A DNA stretch of 64,000 nt from Adiantum capillus-veneris (taxonomy: Eukaryota; Streptophyta; Polypodiopsida; Polypodiales; Pteridaceae), in assembly GCA_014529385.2 (NCBI GenBank), contig CM043958.1:75961169-76025168 (forward strand), written 5' to 3'. Under the pieces are notes generated by a model that saw only the letters and a list, made by a program, of their open reading frames with translations, searched no databases and was not told where the DNA came from. A program made the translations under genes and the position numbers. Shown piece by piece: positions 9,389 to 19,240 of the stretch; position 1 is the first letter of the stretch; the number at the start of each line of letters is the position of its first letter.

Positions 9389-10122
9389 TAAGTGTAGTCA
9401 CCTTGAAGAAGGCATCAAAGGTAGAGGATACATTAGTGATTCCTATTGGGAAGAGGACCACAAAGGAAAAGGAAGGAAGAAGTGCCCCAGGTCCTAGCAA
9501 GAAGAAGGGAAAGAGCCATGAAGGCGAGGATTTCAAGGCCAAGAGGAAAAGAAGGGCTCGTCGCAAGTTTCACGTTTCAGATTTTCCACTAGGGGATGGG
9601 CAATTAAGCTATGACTTGAAGGAGGATCTGACAAGCAGGAAGGCAGATGTTACTTTTGGGCAGCTTATAGAGATGGTGCCTAAGCTAAAGAGACAATGGA
9701 AGAGGATGGTTAACCTAATGGAGAAAGAGCCAGAGAGAGGTTCAATGAAGGTATTGGCGATGGATGAGCTACCAGACATTTGCCCAATAGTAGATGTGTG
9801 GCACAAAAGAAGAAATCTGGGACAAGGTTATGTGGATGGCAGAGCCCAAATATGTGTCATAACACACTCATGCGTTGCGAAGATGGGTCTTACAGTGACT
9901 GGGGTGTCAGGCTTCCGGATCAGATTGGAAAACCATCGAAAAGCAAAATGTTTGGGTGTTGTAAAGAGCTTAGAAGTGGAGGCATATGATGCAAAGGCGG
10001 TGGTTGATTTTCATGTGATGCCAACAGGGTTGGGAGCATATCCTATTATACTGGGCAAACCATGGTTACGTGCAGTGGGAGTTGTTCAAGATTGGCGACG
10101 TGGTACGATTAGCCTCTATTGA
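9385..10122 (+). pseudogene. Gypsy 1 linker and aspartic protease
   Basis: The open frame has no ATG of its own at the start and is read on from gag. The first 80 residues are very basic (KAKRKRRARRKF). The retropepsin part has VDGRAQICVI where the related Gypsy 2 copy encodes IDGGAQICVM, so the active-site DGG is changed to DGR. The family's second strand, YPIILGKPWLRA, is intact. The acidic linker 10123-10419 (SDKDSDSTTSSDE) leads to the RT part but is interrupted by stops. Confidence 0.8.
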
Positions 10123-10419
10123 AAGATAGGTGCCAAGAATCTTTATAATATGGACACAAGGAAATGATTAGAGGAGCTTTATGAAGATGAGGATGAGTCT
10201 AGTGATGAAGACTATTCCACAGTGTCTGACAAGGACAGTGATAGTACCACTAGCAGTGATGAGAATGTTGATGTTTCATTTCTTTTGATGGATAAAGGAA
10301 TCCAGGAGTCTCGTTTAGTTGCATTTGCAAATGAGGTTGGAGATGAAAGTGAAGGGTCTTATGAAGTGATTGAAGGGCTGATGCAAAACAAGGTTGGATT
10401 GTCAAAGAAGTAGGGATTA

Positions 10420-11210
10420 ATGACACAAATGATTAGTGGAGACCTCTCAGCTATGGAGAAGGAGATATATTTTCATATGCTAGCTAGTTTTCTTGATTTG
10501 TTCATTACTTCATATGCTAGCATATATTTTCATATGCTAGCTAGTTTTCTTGATTTGTTCATTACTTCATATGAAGAGGTCAAAGGGTTCAAGGGCGAAG
10601 AGATGCATATAGAGCTGAAAGAAGGTGCTAAGCCTGTGCGACAAAGGCTAAGAAGGATGGGTCAAGAACAAATGGAAGCCTTGCGGGAAGAGGTACACAA
10701 GTTATTGAAGGCAGGGTTCATAGTCCCAGTGGAGACCATAGAATGGGTGAGTCTAGTAGTAGTCAACAAAAGAAAGATGGGAAGTGGAGGATTTGTGTAG
10801 ATTTTAAACCCTTAAACGCAGCCACTAAGAAGAACCCATATCCTCTTCCATTCATTGATCAGATCTTTTCATTTATTTTGATGGCATAGTGTGTGTGACG
10901 GTTTTTTAGGCTATTTTCAATTGAAGATTGCTCTTAAAGACCGAACAAAGACAACTTTCATTACACCATGGGGCTGCTATTGCTACAGGGTATTGCCATT
11001 TGGGTTGTCAAATGGACCATATTTCTATCAAGAGAGAGCATTAAATTGGGTATTGGAACCATTCATTGGTAGTTGTGTTAAAGCTTTTATGACTTCTGTG
11101 TCTACAGTAGTAGGGCTGAACACCATGAGAAGTTGCAGATGGTATTGGCTCGGCATGATGAATGTGGAGGACAACTAAATCCCAAGAAATGTCATTTAGC
11201 ATAGCCAAGG
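10420..11210 (+). pseudogene. pol: Gypsy 1 reverse transcriptase, N-terminal half, broken
   Basis: Pieces in several frames carry the RT thumb-proximal and finger motifs: IELKEGAKPVRQRLRR, a conserved VVVNK, CVDFKPLNAATKK, ITPWGCYCYRVLPFGLSN. The catalytic YVDD/FVDD box is destroyed: around 11085-11105 the sequence reads FYDFCVYSSR in the frame that continues, where Gypsy 2 has FVDDFCIYSS. Comparison suggests four missing bases. A 57-base in-frame tandem duplication sits at the start (10465-10578). Confidence 0.85.
10465..10578 (+). repeat. 57-bp in-frame tandem duplication in pol
   Basis: Two units, 10465-10521 and 10522-10578, encode the same IYFHMLASFLDLFITSY segment twice. The units differ only at their last few bases. 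Gypsy 2 has a single copy of the corresponding segment (YISMLGSFTTSFIDGY). Confidence 0.93.
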
Positions 11211-13727
11211 GTGAAGTTATTGGGCCATATGGTGTCAGAAAATGGCATTGAGGTTGATCCAGACAAGGTTAAGTATATTATTCTTCTTCCATCACTTACG
11301 AATACAAATCAATTGGTAACCTTTATACACAAAGTAAAGTACATGGGACGGTTTATTCCATTGTCTTCACAGCTTCTTTATCCATTACAACTGGTGGCAA
11401 AGCATGATCCATTGCAATGGGATGACACGTGTGAAGAAGTGTTTCAAGAGGTAAAAGAGGTGTTAGGGGGGTTGTCAGCCATGCAGGCTCCTGATTGGGA
11501 GCAAGTGTTTTATGTAAATCCATCAGTAGGGGATGATGCCATTGGAGCCATGCTATTGCAAAAGGGGAAGGGAAGCCATTATATGAGGCCAGTGTATTGT
11601 GCAAGCCGAGTGAAGTTGGTAGCAGAGAGAAAATTCTCAAAAGTAGAGTTAGTGATGGCCAGTGTAATATTTGCTTGTCAACGATTTCGTCATTACTTGC
11701 TACCACGACCTTTTGTTTTCTTAACGAGTTATGCCTTTTTTTCACAGTTAATTAATGGCACTAACATGTCAAATGTGGTGAAGAAATGGGTAATTGAGCT
11801 GCAAGAGTTTGAGTTCTCTTTTTTAGTGGGAGACAGTACAAGAGCTACCCTAGCTGATTTGCTGACTTACAAGGAGAATCCCCTTGTTGTTAAAGAAGAG
11901 GTGGTGAGGAAGGTAGTTGAAGAAGTGCCACAGATCAGCAATGCACATGTGTTGTTCTTTGATGGCTCATACAGGAAGAGCCATGATGCGGCTTTAGGGG
12001 GTATAGAACTTTATGATCCAGAAGGGAAGCTAGTATGCCAGAGAGGGTTCAAATTGGATGCTCATTGTAACAATGAGGCTGAATATGCTACGTTGGAAGC
12101 CGGATTACACATTTGTTTGAAGCATGGGATTAGAAGGTTGAGCATAAAAGGTGATGCCATGTTAGTTGTGAAGCAAGTGATGGGTGTGTGGAAGAGCAAG
12201 AACACCTCATTGAAGGAAATGTGTTTTAGAATTAAAGGCCGGTTAAAAAAGTTTGAAGCATGGAGTATCAGACACATAGAATGTGCTCTAAATGGAGAGA
12301 CACATGAAGCAACTCAAAGCATGATTGGGAAGCTATTTGTGTCGAGGACCAATTTACCTCTTTATCATGGGCGGGAAATTTTGGCTCAAGAAGAGGAGTT
12401 TTTGCTAACAGGAATCATTCCGAAGGACATTCAGAAGTCTAAGAAGTATGGCTTTGTGCGTAGATCATATAGGTACAAATTGATTGGTGATGTCTTATAC
12501 ATGAAAGGGGATGATCTTGTGTTGAGGCGTGTACCTTGGCGGGAGGATCTTTATAGAGTGTTGGAGGAGAATCATGAAGGTGCATGTGGCGGACATTTTG
12601 CTCTAAAGATCACCTTGCATAAGATCTTGCAAGAGGGGTATGTATGGCCTAGTTTGCACAAGGATGTTCACCATTGGTGTAGGTCTTGCAATAGGTGTCA
12701 AGCATTTGGGAAGACATTGTTGAAGCGAGAGCTACGAAAAACCATTATGGCGTTTGATGTGTTTGAAAAGTGGGGGATTGATGCAATAGGCCCGTTACCT
12801 ATCACAAGCAGGGGCAAAAGCTATATTTTGAATGCAGTGGACTATCTCTCTAGATGGGCAGAGGCTATAGAAGTAAAACAAATCACTGCAAAGGATGTGG
12901 CAAAATTTGTGTATGATGAAATATGTTGCAATTTTGGGGTGCCATTGGAGCTACTTTCGGACAAGGGGCCAGGATTTAGAGCTAAACTGCTAGACTTATT
13001 ATGCGCGAAGATGAAGATTAGGCACCAACATACCACTCCTTATTACCCACAATGTAATGGCTTAAATGAAAGATTCAATGGTGAGTTGGTACAAATCCTT
13101 TCGAAAGTGACAGAGCACCAAGGAAAGAATTGGGATTTGGAATTGCCTAGTGCATTATGGGCTTACCGTACTTCAGTAAAGACAGGTACAGGGTTTACTC
13201 CCTTTCATTTGGTATATGGAAAGGAAGCACTATTGCCTGTGGAAGTAGATTTTCCTGCAATAAAGATGCTAAAGAAGTTGCTTGGGCCACCTAGTGATTC
13301 ATTCAAAGAGAGGCTGTTACAGTTAGAAGAGATTCAGTTGGATAGGATGAGTGCATTGGAACATTATGGGCAGATGCAGGACAAGGCTTTGGCAAAGATA
13401 AATGAAAAGGTCAAGATTAAGGGTATCAAGAAGCATGACTTGGTTTTGCGCTACAACAGTAAGCTAGACAACACCTTCCAAAAGAAGTTTAAAATTAAGT
13501 GGAAAGGCCCTTTTAGGGTAGTGGAGTGTTTTTCGAATGGTACATATCAGCTGGCTAACCTAGATGGTGTTCTACATAAGTCAAGGGTAAATGGATTGCG
13601 TCTTAAATTATATCATGCCAGGTTAATGATGGTGGCGCAAGATGAGCTATCTATGGAGGAAGTAATGTTGGTAAGGGATGAGGAGACCTGTGACGCGGTG
13701 AGTCTCATCTCTTTTTGCTGCTGCTGA
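11211..13727 (+). CDS. pol: Gypsy 1 RT end, RNase H, second RNase H and integrase
   Basis: A long intact frame of 838 codons. It starts in the RT thumb (LLGHMVSENGIEVDPDKV). The first RNase H has YVNPSVG at 101-107, with Asn103 where gypsy enzymes have a catalytic Asp. A second, complete-looking RNase H follows with LFFDGSY (Asp251), NNEAEY (Glu289) and IKGDAM (Asp315); its usual last Asp region is altered (GETHEA). Integrase has a HHCC zinc finger (ending CRSCNRC, 491-496) and the DDE triad Asp524 (WGIDAIGP), Asp584 (LSDKGPGF) and Glu620 (NGLNERFNG), then a C-terminal domain with WKGPFRVVE. Two RNase H domains place it in the Tat group. No true ATG initiates this part, since it was read on from RT. 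Confidence 0.92.
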   Translation: MKLLGHMVSENGIEVDPDKVKYIILLPSLTNTNQLVTFIHKVKYMGRFIPLSSQLLYPLQLVAKHDPLQWDDTCEEVFQEVKEVLGGLSAMQAPDWEQVFYVNPSVGDDAIGAMLLQKGKGSHYMRPVYCASRVKLVAERKFSKVELVMASVIFACQRFRHYLLPRPFVFLTSYAFFSQLINGTNMSNVVKKWVIELQEFEFSFLVGDSTRATLADLLTYKENPLVVKEEVVRKVVEEVPQISNAHVLFFDGSYRKSHDAALGGIELYDPEGKLVCQRGFKLDAHCNNEAEYATLEAGLHICLKHGIRRLSIKGDAMLVVKQVMGVWKSKNTSLKEMCFRIKGRLKKFEAWSIRHIECALNGETHEATQSMIGKLFVSRTNLPLYHGREILAQEEEFLLTGIIPKDIQKSKKYGFVRRSYRYKLIGDVLYMKGDDLVLRRVPWREDLYRVLEENHEGACGGHFALKITLHKILQEGYVWPSLHKDVHHWCRSCNRCQAFGKTLLKRELRKTIMAFDVFEKWGIDAIGPLPITSRGKSYILNAVDYLSRWAEAIEVKQITAKDVAKFVYDEICCNFGVPLELLSDKGPGFRAKLLDLLCAKMKIRHQHTTPYYPQCNGLNERFNGELVQILSKVTEHQGKNWDLELPSALWAYRTSVKTGTGFTPFHLVYGKEALLPVEVDFPAIKMLKKLLGPPSDSFKERLLQLEEIQLDRMSALEHYGQMQDKALAKINEKVKIKGIKKHDLVLRYNSKLDNTFQKKFKIKWKGPFRVVECFSNGTYQLANLDGVLHKSRVNGLRLKLYHARLMMVAQDELSMEEVMLVRDEETCDAVSLISFCCC

Positions 13728-13765
13728 TCATGAATGATCTAGCAGGCTAGGGGATGGGCAAATTA

Positions 13766-14778
13766 TGTGAGGAGTTTTTTGGAGCAAGGGATTGTGCATA
13801 TGTACATACACATGCATGGTGCATCAAATAAAGGATTGCCCATTTTCGAGAGCCAGGTCATTACGTGGGGCCCACATGTGTACAGGTAGGATACAACCTG
13901 TCTTTCAAAAATAATGATGATTTGGTAGCACGTAAAACTTCTCCAGGAAGCTATCCGCGTACCGATGACATGAGGTAAGCAGGTGCGTCAGATGGCATCT
14001 AGTGGCGTCAGGATGTCGAATGGGGTCAATATTTGCACGTGGGAAAGCGAGGACACAACGTGGGTGTTTTCTTATGATAATTATGCAAGAGGTCATCATG
14101 AGGACCATCTTTTGGGGCCACTTCACGTGGTGGCAGGATGCATTATGGGAAAAATTTGAGTGATAGGTGTGCGAATGGATGCAGCAGGGTGACAACTATG
14201 CACTGCGAGGTCAGTTTTTGGCCTGTTCGGGTTCCGTTTGAGGTAAACTAAAAGGCCAAGGGTGCCCAAGTAATAAATCTAAGTGTGGGAGCTGAAAAAA
14301 CAGAGAGAAGACCAGAAAAAATGTGGAGAGAGGAGGAGGATCAACCGCAACTGTGTTTTTGCTGTTTTTTGAGCCTGTTTTGGCCCTAAATTGCTCATCC
14401 GAGGTCGGATTTGAGCACTTTGACATTGTAGATTGGGGTTTTGGGCCGTTCCTGATGCAATGGTTCTGTCCATTTTTTAAATTCCTCACGGTTTTTCTGC
14501 TGTTTTGGCTGTGTAAGTTTCTCCTATGAGCCAAGCTTCTGCTCCTATTTGTGATTGTATCTGACATATTTACCCATTTTGTGTGAGCTATTTTCCCCAT
14601 TGGTGTTGGCCTAAGCTCAATTGTATCTAAACATCAGAAATTCTCCTCTGTTGAGATGAGTTTTTTGGGTGTGTGTGTGTGTCTCTCTGTGTGGAATGGG
14701 TAAATGGGTAGTCTCTCTCCTCTCACTCCATAGGTGTGTTCCCTGTCTCGGCCACGTGGGTTGTGTAAGCCGAGTGGT
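13766..14778 (+). repeat. Gypsy 1 3' LTR, end missing
   Basis: A purine-rich tract (CTAGGGGATGGGCAAA, about 13747-13762) precedes the likely LTR start at a TGTGAGG. Bases 14299-14778 match the 5' LTR. The last part of the LTR is absent: at 14778, after GCCGAGTGGTG, the sequence switches to the LTR of Gypsy 2. The exact start is uncertain because the 5' LTR lacks this part. Confidence 0.7.
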
Positions 14779-15014
14779 GCCTAAACACCTCCCCCCCTTA
14801 TCTACACCTAGCTCTCTCCCTCGCTCTTGGAAATAGCCACGGCGGGCCTTAGGGCAAGTATCACCTCTCCCTCCCTCTATCTCTCACACCCTCTCTCTAT
14901 CTCTACTTTCCCCTCCCCCTCACAACCCCTATCCCCTCTCTCCCTCTCCTCCCTTGGTGGGAACCACCCTTGGCCAAATAATCCCTCTCCCTCTCTCGTT
15001 GACTAAGCAACCTC

Positions 15015-15015
<1 letters not shown>

Positions 15016-15050
<35 letters not shown>
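15016..15050 (+). repeat. Run of 35 C in the 5' LTR
   Basis: The same position in the 3' LTR (about 26485-26497) has only about 13 C. The run has therefore expanded or contracted since insertion. Confidence 0.93.
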
Positions 15051-15053
<3 letters not shown>

Positions 15054-16407
15054 CTTTGCCTTGTCGCGCCCGCTGTCGCTACCCCCGCCCTCTTGGGCCT
15101 CGCGCTCAACCAACCTGCCCGCGCGCCTACTGCCATCCACACCCCTCCAACCCCTATCCCCTCCCTCACAATCTCCCCCCCCACACTCTCACTCTCTCTC
15201 ACTCTCTGTCTCGCCCGCTTACTGTCCGGATCCACACCGCCTCAAGCTCGCGGTCTCTGTACACTTCCGCACGTGCACGCTATCCCCACACACACCACAC
15301 ACACACACACACACACCCGTTGCACACGTGCACACCCCCCCCCCCCCCCCCCCTCACCATCCTCACCTCTCCTGTCTCTGCATCGTCTGCACTGCCAGAA
15401 AACCAAAAAAATAGAAAAAATATATATATAAATATATTACATACATTCCCCCGTTCCCACGCACGCTCGCGCACACACATACGCTTACATATACACACAC
15501 ATTCACGCTCGCACGCACATGTACAGATACCCTCACACACCCATATATACACACAACACGTGTATACGCACACACACTTTTAAAAAAATACAAAGAAAGG
15601 AGGATACTACGCCATCGTCATCGACAAAAGAAAGGGGAAACCCAAAGCACGCGCCGCCAAAAACAAAAAGGAGAAATGCGCCAAAGGCATGCCCCGGCCG
15701 ACCCCAAAAAGAAGTACGCACCACAAACGACGCACCAGCAACACACCATTCTCCGGGGAATCACGCAACCACGACACCATTTTGAGTAATTTGTAGGTTA
15801 TGTTCATCATTTCTTCAGTTTTCACCCAAGCCTTGTAAAATCCCCAAATTTGTAAATTCCCTCTCTCTAGGTGATGATCACAAAGGCCCACCTAGAGATT
15901 CTCATTTTTAATAACCTCCCAAAACAAGCAAGGGTCAACCACACCGGGCCCACCGCTTGCTTTGTCTCCCCGATTAGCTTACCCTAATCACACCCGGATT
16001 ACCATAATCCTAGCAACCAACACCTATAAATTGGCACTGAGAGGTGACTATCGGGGGGGGGGGGCAGTTTATGAGACGTCAGCAATTGGTAGAGTGTAGT
16101 GGGAAGAGTTGACACTATTGGCATCATGGGGAGGGGGCTTGTGTGTTGGTTTTCCTTGGAAATTGCACCATGCGAAGGGAGCCACGTCCACCTCTCGACT
16201 CCAATGGTCGATGCACACACGTATACACGCTCTTGGTAGCAAGCTTCACAATCATTCAGTCGTCTTAGAGAACGCACCAAGTAGTTTTCACCATTCTTTC
16301 TCCCTACCTCTCTATCACCACGGTGTACCGCCTCGCTGGGAGGAAGGTCATTGTAAATACTGCATAAATAATTCTCCCTCACACCCCCGAGGGTTTTCAT
16401 CATTTGT

Positions 16408-16409
<2 letters not shown>

Positions 16410-16449
<40 letters not shown>
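16410..16449 (+). repeat. (TC)n microsatellite in the 5' LTR
   Basis: Forty bases of TC repeat; in the 3' LTR the same site is (CT)n followed by a long (AT)n tract. Confidence 0.95.
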
Positions 16450-16451
<2 letters not shown>

Positions 16452-16615
16452 GTGTGTAAGTTTGCGGTGTTCATATCATCGTGGTCTATGTCCTAGCCAC
16501 TCAAAGCTAGGTGGTGCCCCCTGTTCGCTTTACCGTGACACACTCGAGGCGCGCCATTCGGCCCCCGGTGTTTTAGACGCCTTCGGGGTTCGGGGTTTGC
16601 TTTGCTCCTGTCATT

Positions 16616-16633
16616 TGGTGCCCCCACTGAGGA
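16616..16633 (+). other. Primer binding site of Gypsy 2
   Basis: TGGTGCCCCCACTGAGGA starts two bases after the LTR's final TCA, the same spacing as in Gypsy 1. The tRNA was not identified. Confidence 0.7.
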
Positions 16634-17999
16634 GGGCTTCTAAGACCCTTCAATTTACAATGCTGAAAGTGATGCGCGCCATCAATCATGGACGAATGGC
16701 TGAAGGAATTTTCAACTGGAGGACGGAAGAAGAGGAGACGAAGGAGGCACTATCCACCTTCATTGAAGTACTACTGCCAGGTTGCAGTGTTGTCAGTATT
16801 CAAGAGGTAAATTCTCCATCTCGTGTTGCTCGTTCTAACCACAAATTGAGAGCACCAGGTAGGAGTTCGGTGAAGTTCCATCACTCTTGTCAACCAAGAC
16901 ACACTATCAATGAGTGCCAGCAACGAAGGCAACGAAGGGACTAAAATTGTCTACATCGACATTCATCACAAGGAAGTCATTCACATCAAAGAAGGAAAGA
17001 AAACGGTGGGGCCTCTCTTCCCCAAAGAAACGGCAGTCAAAGTTATAACCTTTACTCCAAAATGGCCTAAGGGGGCTTCTCGAGCCAAAGGCAAGGAAAA
17101 GATAAGCCAGTCAGGAAACACATGACCCCGAAGGGAGAAACATCTAGCCAAGCAAGTACTTCAAGCTCATAAAGCCGGGTTGTACCCAGCTTGCCAAAGA
17201 GAAAGTCATCCAAAGCTAAGCGACGGAAGGTCGCCTACCGATTTGCATGACGCATACAAGTGCTACCAATCCACTTCGACAATCCTGAAGAGGAAGTGGT
17301 AAGAAGATTCCCATGTCCTAGGGAAGAGCGATTCTTCTATTGCTCTCGCTGTTTTGGAAGACGGATAGAGGATCTTCCTCCTCTCCCTGTACAACTTATC
17401 CTGAAGAAGCTCTCTACCACGGGTGAAACCCAGTGGGCTGGGGACGAGTTGCAACTGAATGGAGTAGAATTCATGCAACACGTCGACTACTAAAATTACC
17501 TACAATTGCTACTAGCCAAGAGGATGGGAGTGGTCATACGCGTTGCCCTCACCCCTTACGTGCTAAAAGACGAAGGAAAGGTAGAGCTCATGAAAGGTGA
17601 CGACCTCCTGTGGATGTGCCGACTCATCAACACTGGCACGTTAAGAGTATAAGTAAGTATTCCACCCTCTTTGCATGATGGAAAACGGGCTGACAACATT
17701 CCCGTTCCGATTCCTGTAGCATATGCATGTGAACATCTATGTAGATAGGAAAGTCTTCTACCAACAGAAGATCGTGTACCTATTCCGTGTGGAGGTTCTA
17801 GGAGAAATCCTTAATTCCCCAAACCCTATCATTCTCCCTATATTGGATTACCATCATTCCTTTAATGTTTCTATCTTTATCCTGTTTTGACCTATCCACC
17901 CAATCCTGTAAAACGCCGCTATGAGCCGCTACTATTGTTAAAAAATATATATATATATTAAAAAAAAGGGTTTGTAACTTCTTGAGTCACTACCATGGC
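16634..17999 (+). other. Leader region of Gypsy 2 with short broken frames
   Basis: Short open stretches (for example 16910-17125 and 17260-17493, the latter with EERFFYCSRCFGRRIEDL) lie between the primer site and gag. They belong to no family I recognise and are separated by stops. They may be the remains of an extra ORF upstream of gag, as some Tat elements have, or just leader. Confidence 0.4.
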
Positions 18000-18800
18000 A
18001 AGTGTTTCTCACGTTCAATGGAAAGAAGGGAGAAGATCTCACCATCGACTTTTTGGATGATTTCGACATTGCTTGTGTCGTCTCCAACAAAGATGACGAC
18101 GCTTCATGACTTCGAATTTTTCCTCTACTGATGAATGTAGAGGCCAAGTCCTGGTATAATGCATTGCCCCAGGCTACCAAGAATGCATGGGAAGTGTTAA
18201 GGGATGCTTTTGTAAAGAGGTTTGGTGGAGGCACAACCTCGGAGAAGCTATGGCAGCTACTCACGGAATTGAAGCAGGGAGGTCTGCTAGAGTATGCCAC
18301 CTACAAGTCCAAATTTGTGGACTTATGGGAGAGATGGGTTGCCTCACTGGAGAAAGGCAAAGGAGCGCCTAATTTCCTAAAGAAGGACCATTTCATTGCT
18401 GGTCTATGGTCGCCGCTTAGAGAGAGGGTGAAGGAAAGGTTTCCTACAACATATGAGTTGGCAGTCAAATTAGCCCACCTTAAAGACAAGAAGATGCGCA
18501 TGCAAGCAAGAGTAAACGAGTTAGAGGCAACAAGCTCGGCCTGACCAACCCTAGTGACTGCAACAGCCAGTCATAGAACCCAACCGCAAGAGGCATCAAA
18601 AGAGCAGCAAGACGTGCTGAGTCGCATCACCACCCAACTAGAGAGTTCATCCGTGCATCTGGTGCAGCAAGGGCATGCACTTGTCAGGAATCCAGAACAA
18701 GGAAGAGGAAAACGAACGCAGAACCAAGAGTACCACTGTTACAATGTGGGCAAGATGGCCATGTTATGTACTACTGCCCACATCCAAGGAGGCAGAATTT
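18000..18800 (+). pseudogene. gag: Gypsy 2 Gag, degraded
   Basis: The best piece, 18131-18544, encodes the capsid core (AKSWYNALPQ, FVKRFGG, DHFIAGLWSPLRERV). Upstream capsid sequence (LTIDFLDDFDIA) is in another frame. The nucleocapsid zinc knuckle near 18737-18775 is recognisable (CYN, then QDGHVMYYC) but is split by a frameshift and has lost its second Cys. Gag is followed by a Pro-rich then Lys-rich linker to 19240. Confidence 0.82.
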
Positions 18801-18960
18801 CAATAGAGGGGGGAGACAGAATTAGATCTCTCCTCCAGGAGCAAGACCACCAGCACCTAGGCAACCAGGGCCAATCCCACCGGTCCAAATCCTTCGACCA
18901 CTTGTACAACAGCAACCACCACCCGATCCTCTCATTCCACCACTACCCCCACCACTTGCT

Positions 18961-19240
18961 ATGAACCAAGCGATGAGTGTTATTAGCTTGGAGGCTAAAG
19001 GGAAGGCAAAGGTAGAAGAATCAGTTCGAGAGAAGCACAAAGGGAAAGCAAAGGTAAAAGAAGTGGATGCTATGGGAGTGAAGCGTGCCAGGCACGAGGA
19101 AGCCTCTCAGAGAGAAGAGAAGATGAAAGGGAAGGCCGAGTCTAGCAAACAAGCAGCTAAACCGCGACAGAAAATAAACATCGTGGACTTCTCACTAAGT
19201 GAGTATGCAAAACCCTATGACTTAGTTCAGGATGTGTTAA
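18961..19240 (+). pseudogene. Gypsy 2 gag-protease linker, left half
   Basis: A highly charged stretch (KGKAKVEESVREKHKGKAKV) ends in YDLVQDV, the counterpart of YDLKEDL in Gypsy 1. The frame is interrupted at 19240 by the inverted-repeat element and goes on at 20580 with the sequence expected from Gypsy 1, so the insertion alone broke this frame here. Confidence 0.8.

Larger units (their letters stand above)
6836..14778 (+). mobile_element. Gypsy 1: Tat-like Ty3/gypsy LTR retrotransposon, both LTRs truncated
   Basis: Order: partial 5' LTR, primer binding site, leader, gag, protease, RT, RNase H, second RNase H, integrase, partial 3' LTR. The second RNase H between the first RNase H and integrase is the hallmark of the Tat group. 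The 5' LTR lacks its first part, which is replaced by the Penelope-like insertion. The 3' LTR lacks its last 180 bases or so, where it is fused to the LTR of Gypsy 2. Several frame breaks make it non-autonomous. Confidence 0.9.
14779..16613 (+). repeat. Gypsy 2 5' LTR, first 0.4 kb missing
   Basis: It aligns with 26242-28167 from the words GCCTAAACACCTCC onward, through CT-rich stretches, (AC)n, poly-C and the terminal CTCCTGTCA. About 415 bases at its start are absent compared with the 3' LTR. Many apparent small proteins here are low-complexity artefacts of C/CT/CA runs. Confidence 0.88.

Noticed and set aside
14903-15785. Many overlapping open frames on both strands in the Gypsy 2 LTR
   Set aside because: They are made of poly-C, CT and CA runs giving Pro/Ser/His strings; the same frames recur in the other LTR with different lengths. 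No gene.
18120-18140. Second hammerhead core (CTGATGA at 18128)
   Set aside because: No GAAA or complementary stems at the needed distance; other CTGATGA words (29813, 57299) fail in the same way.
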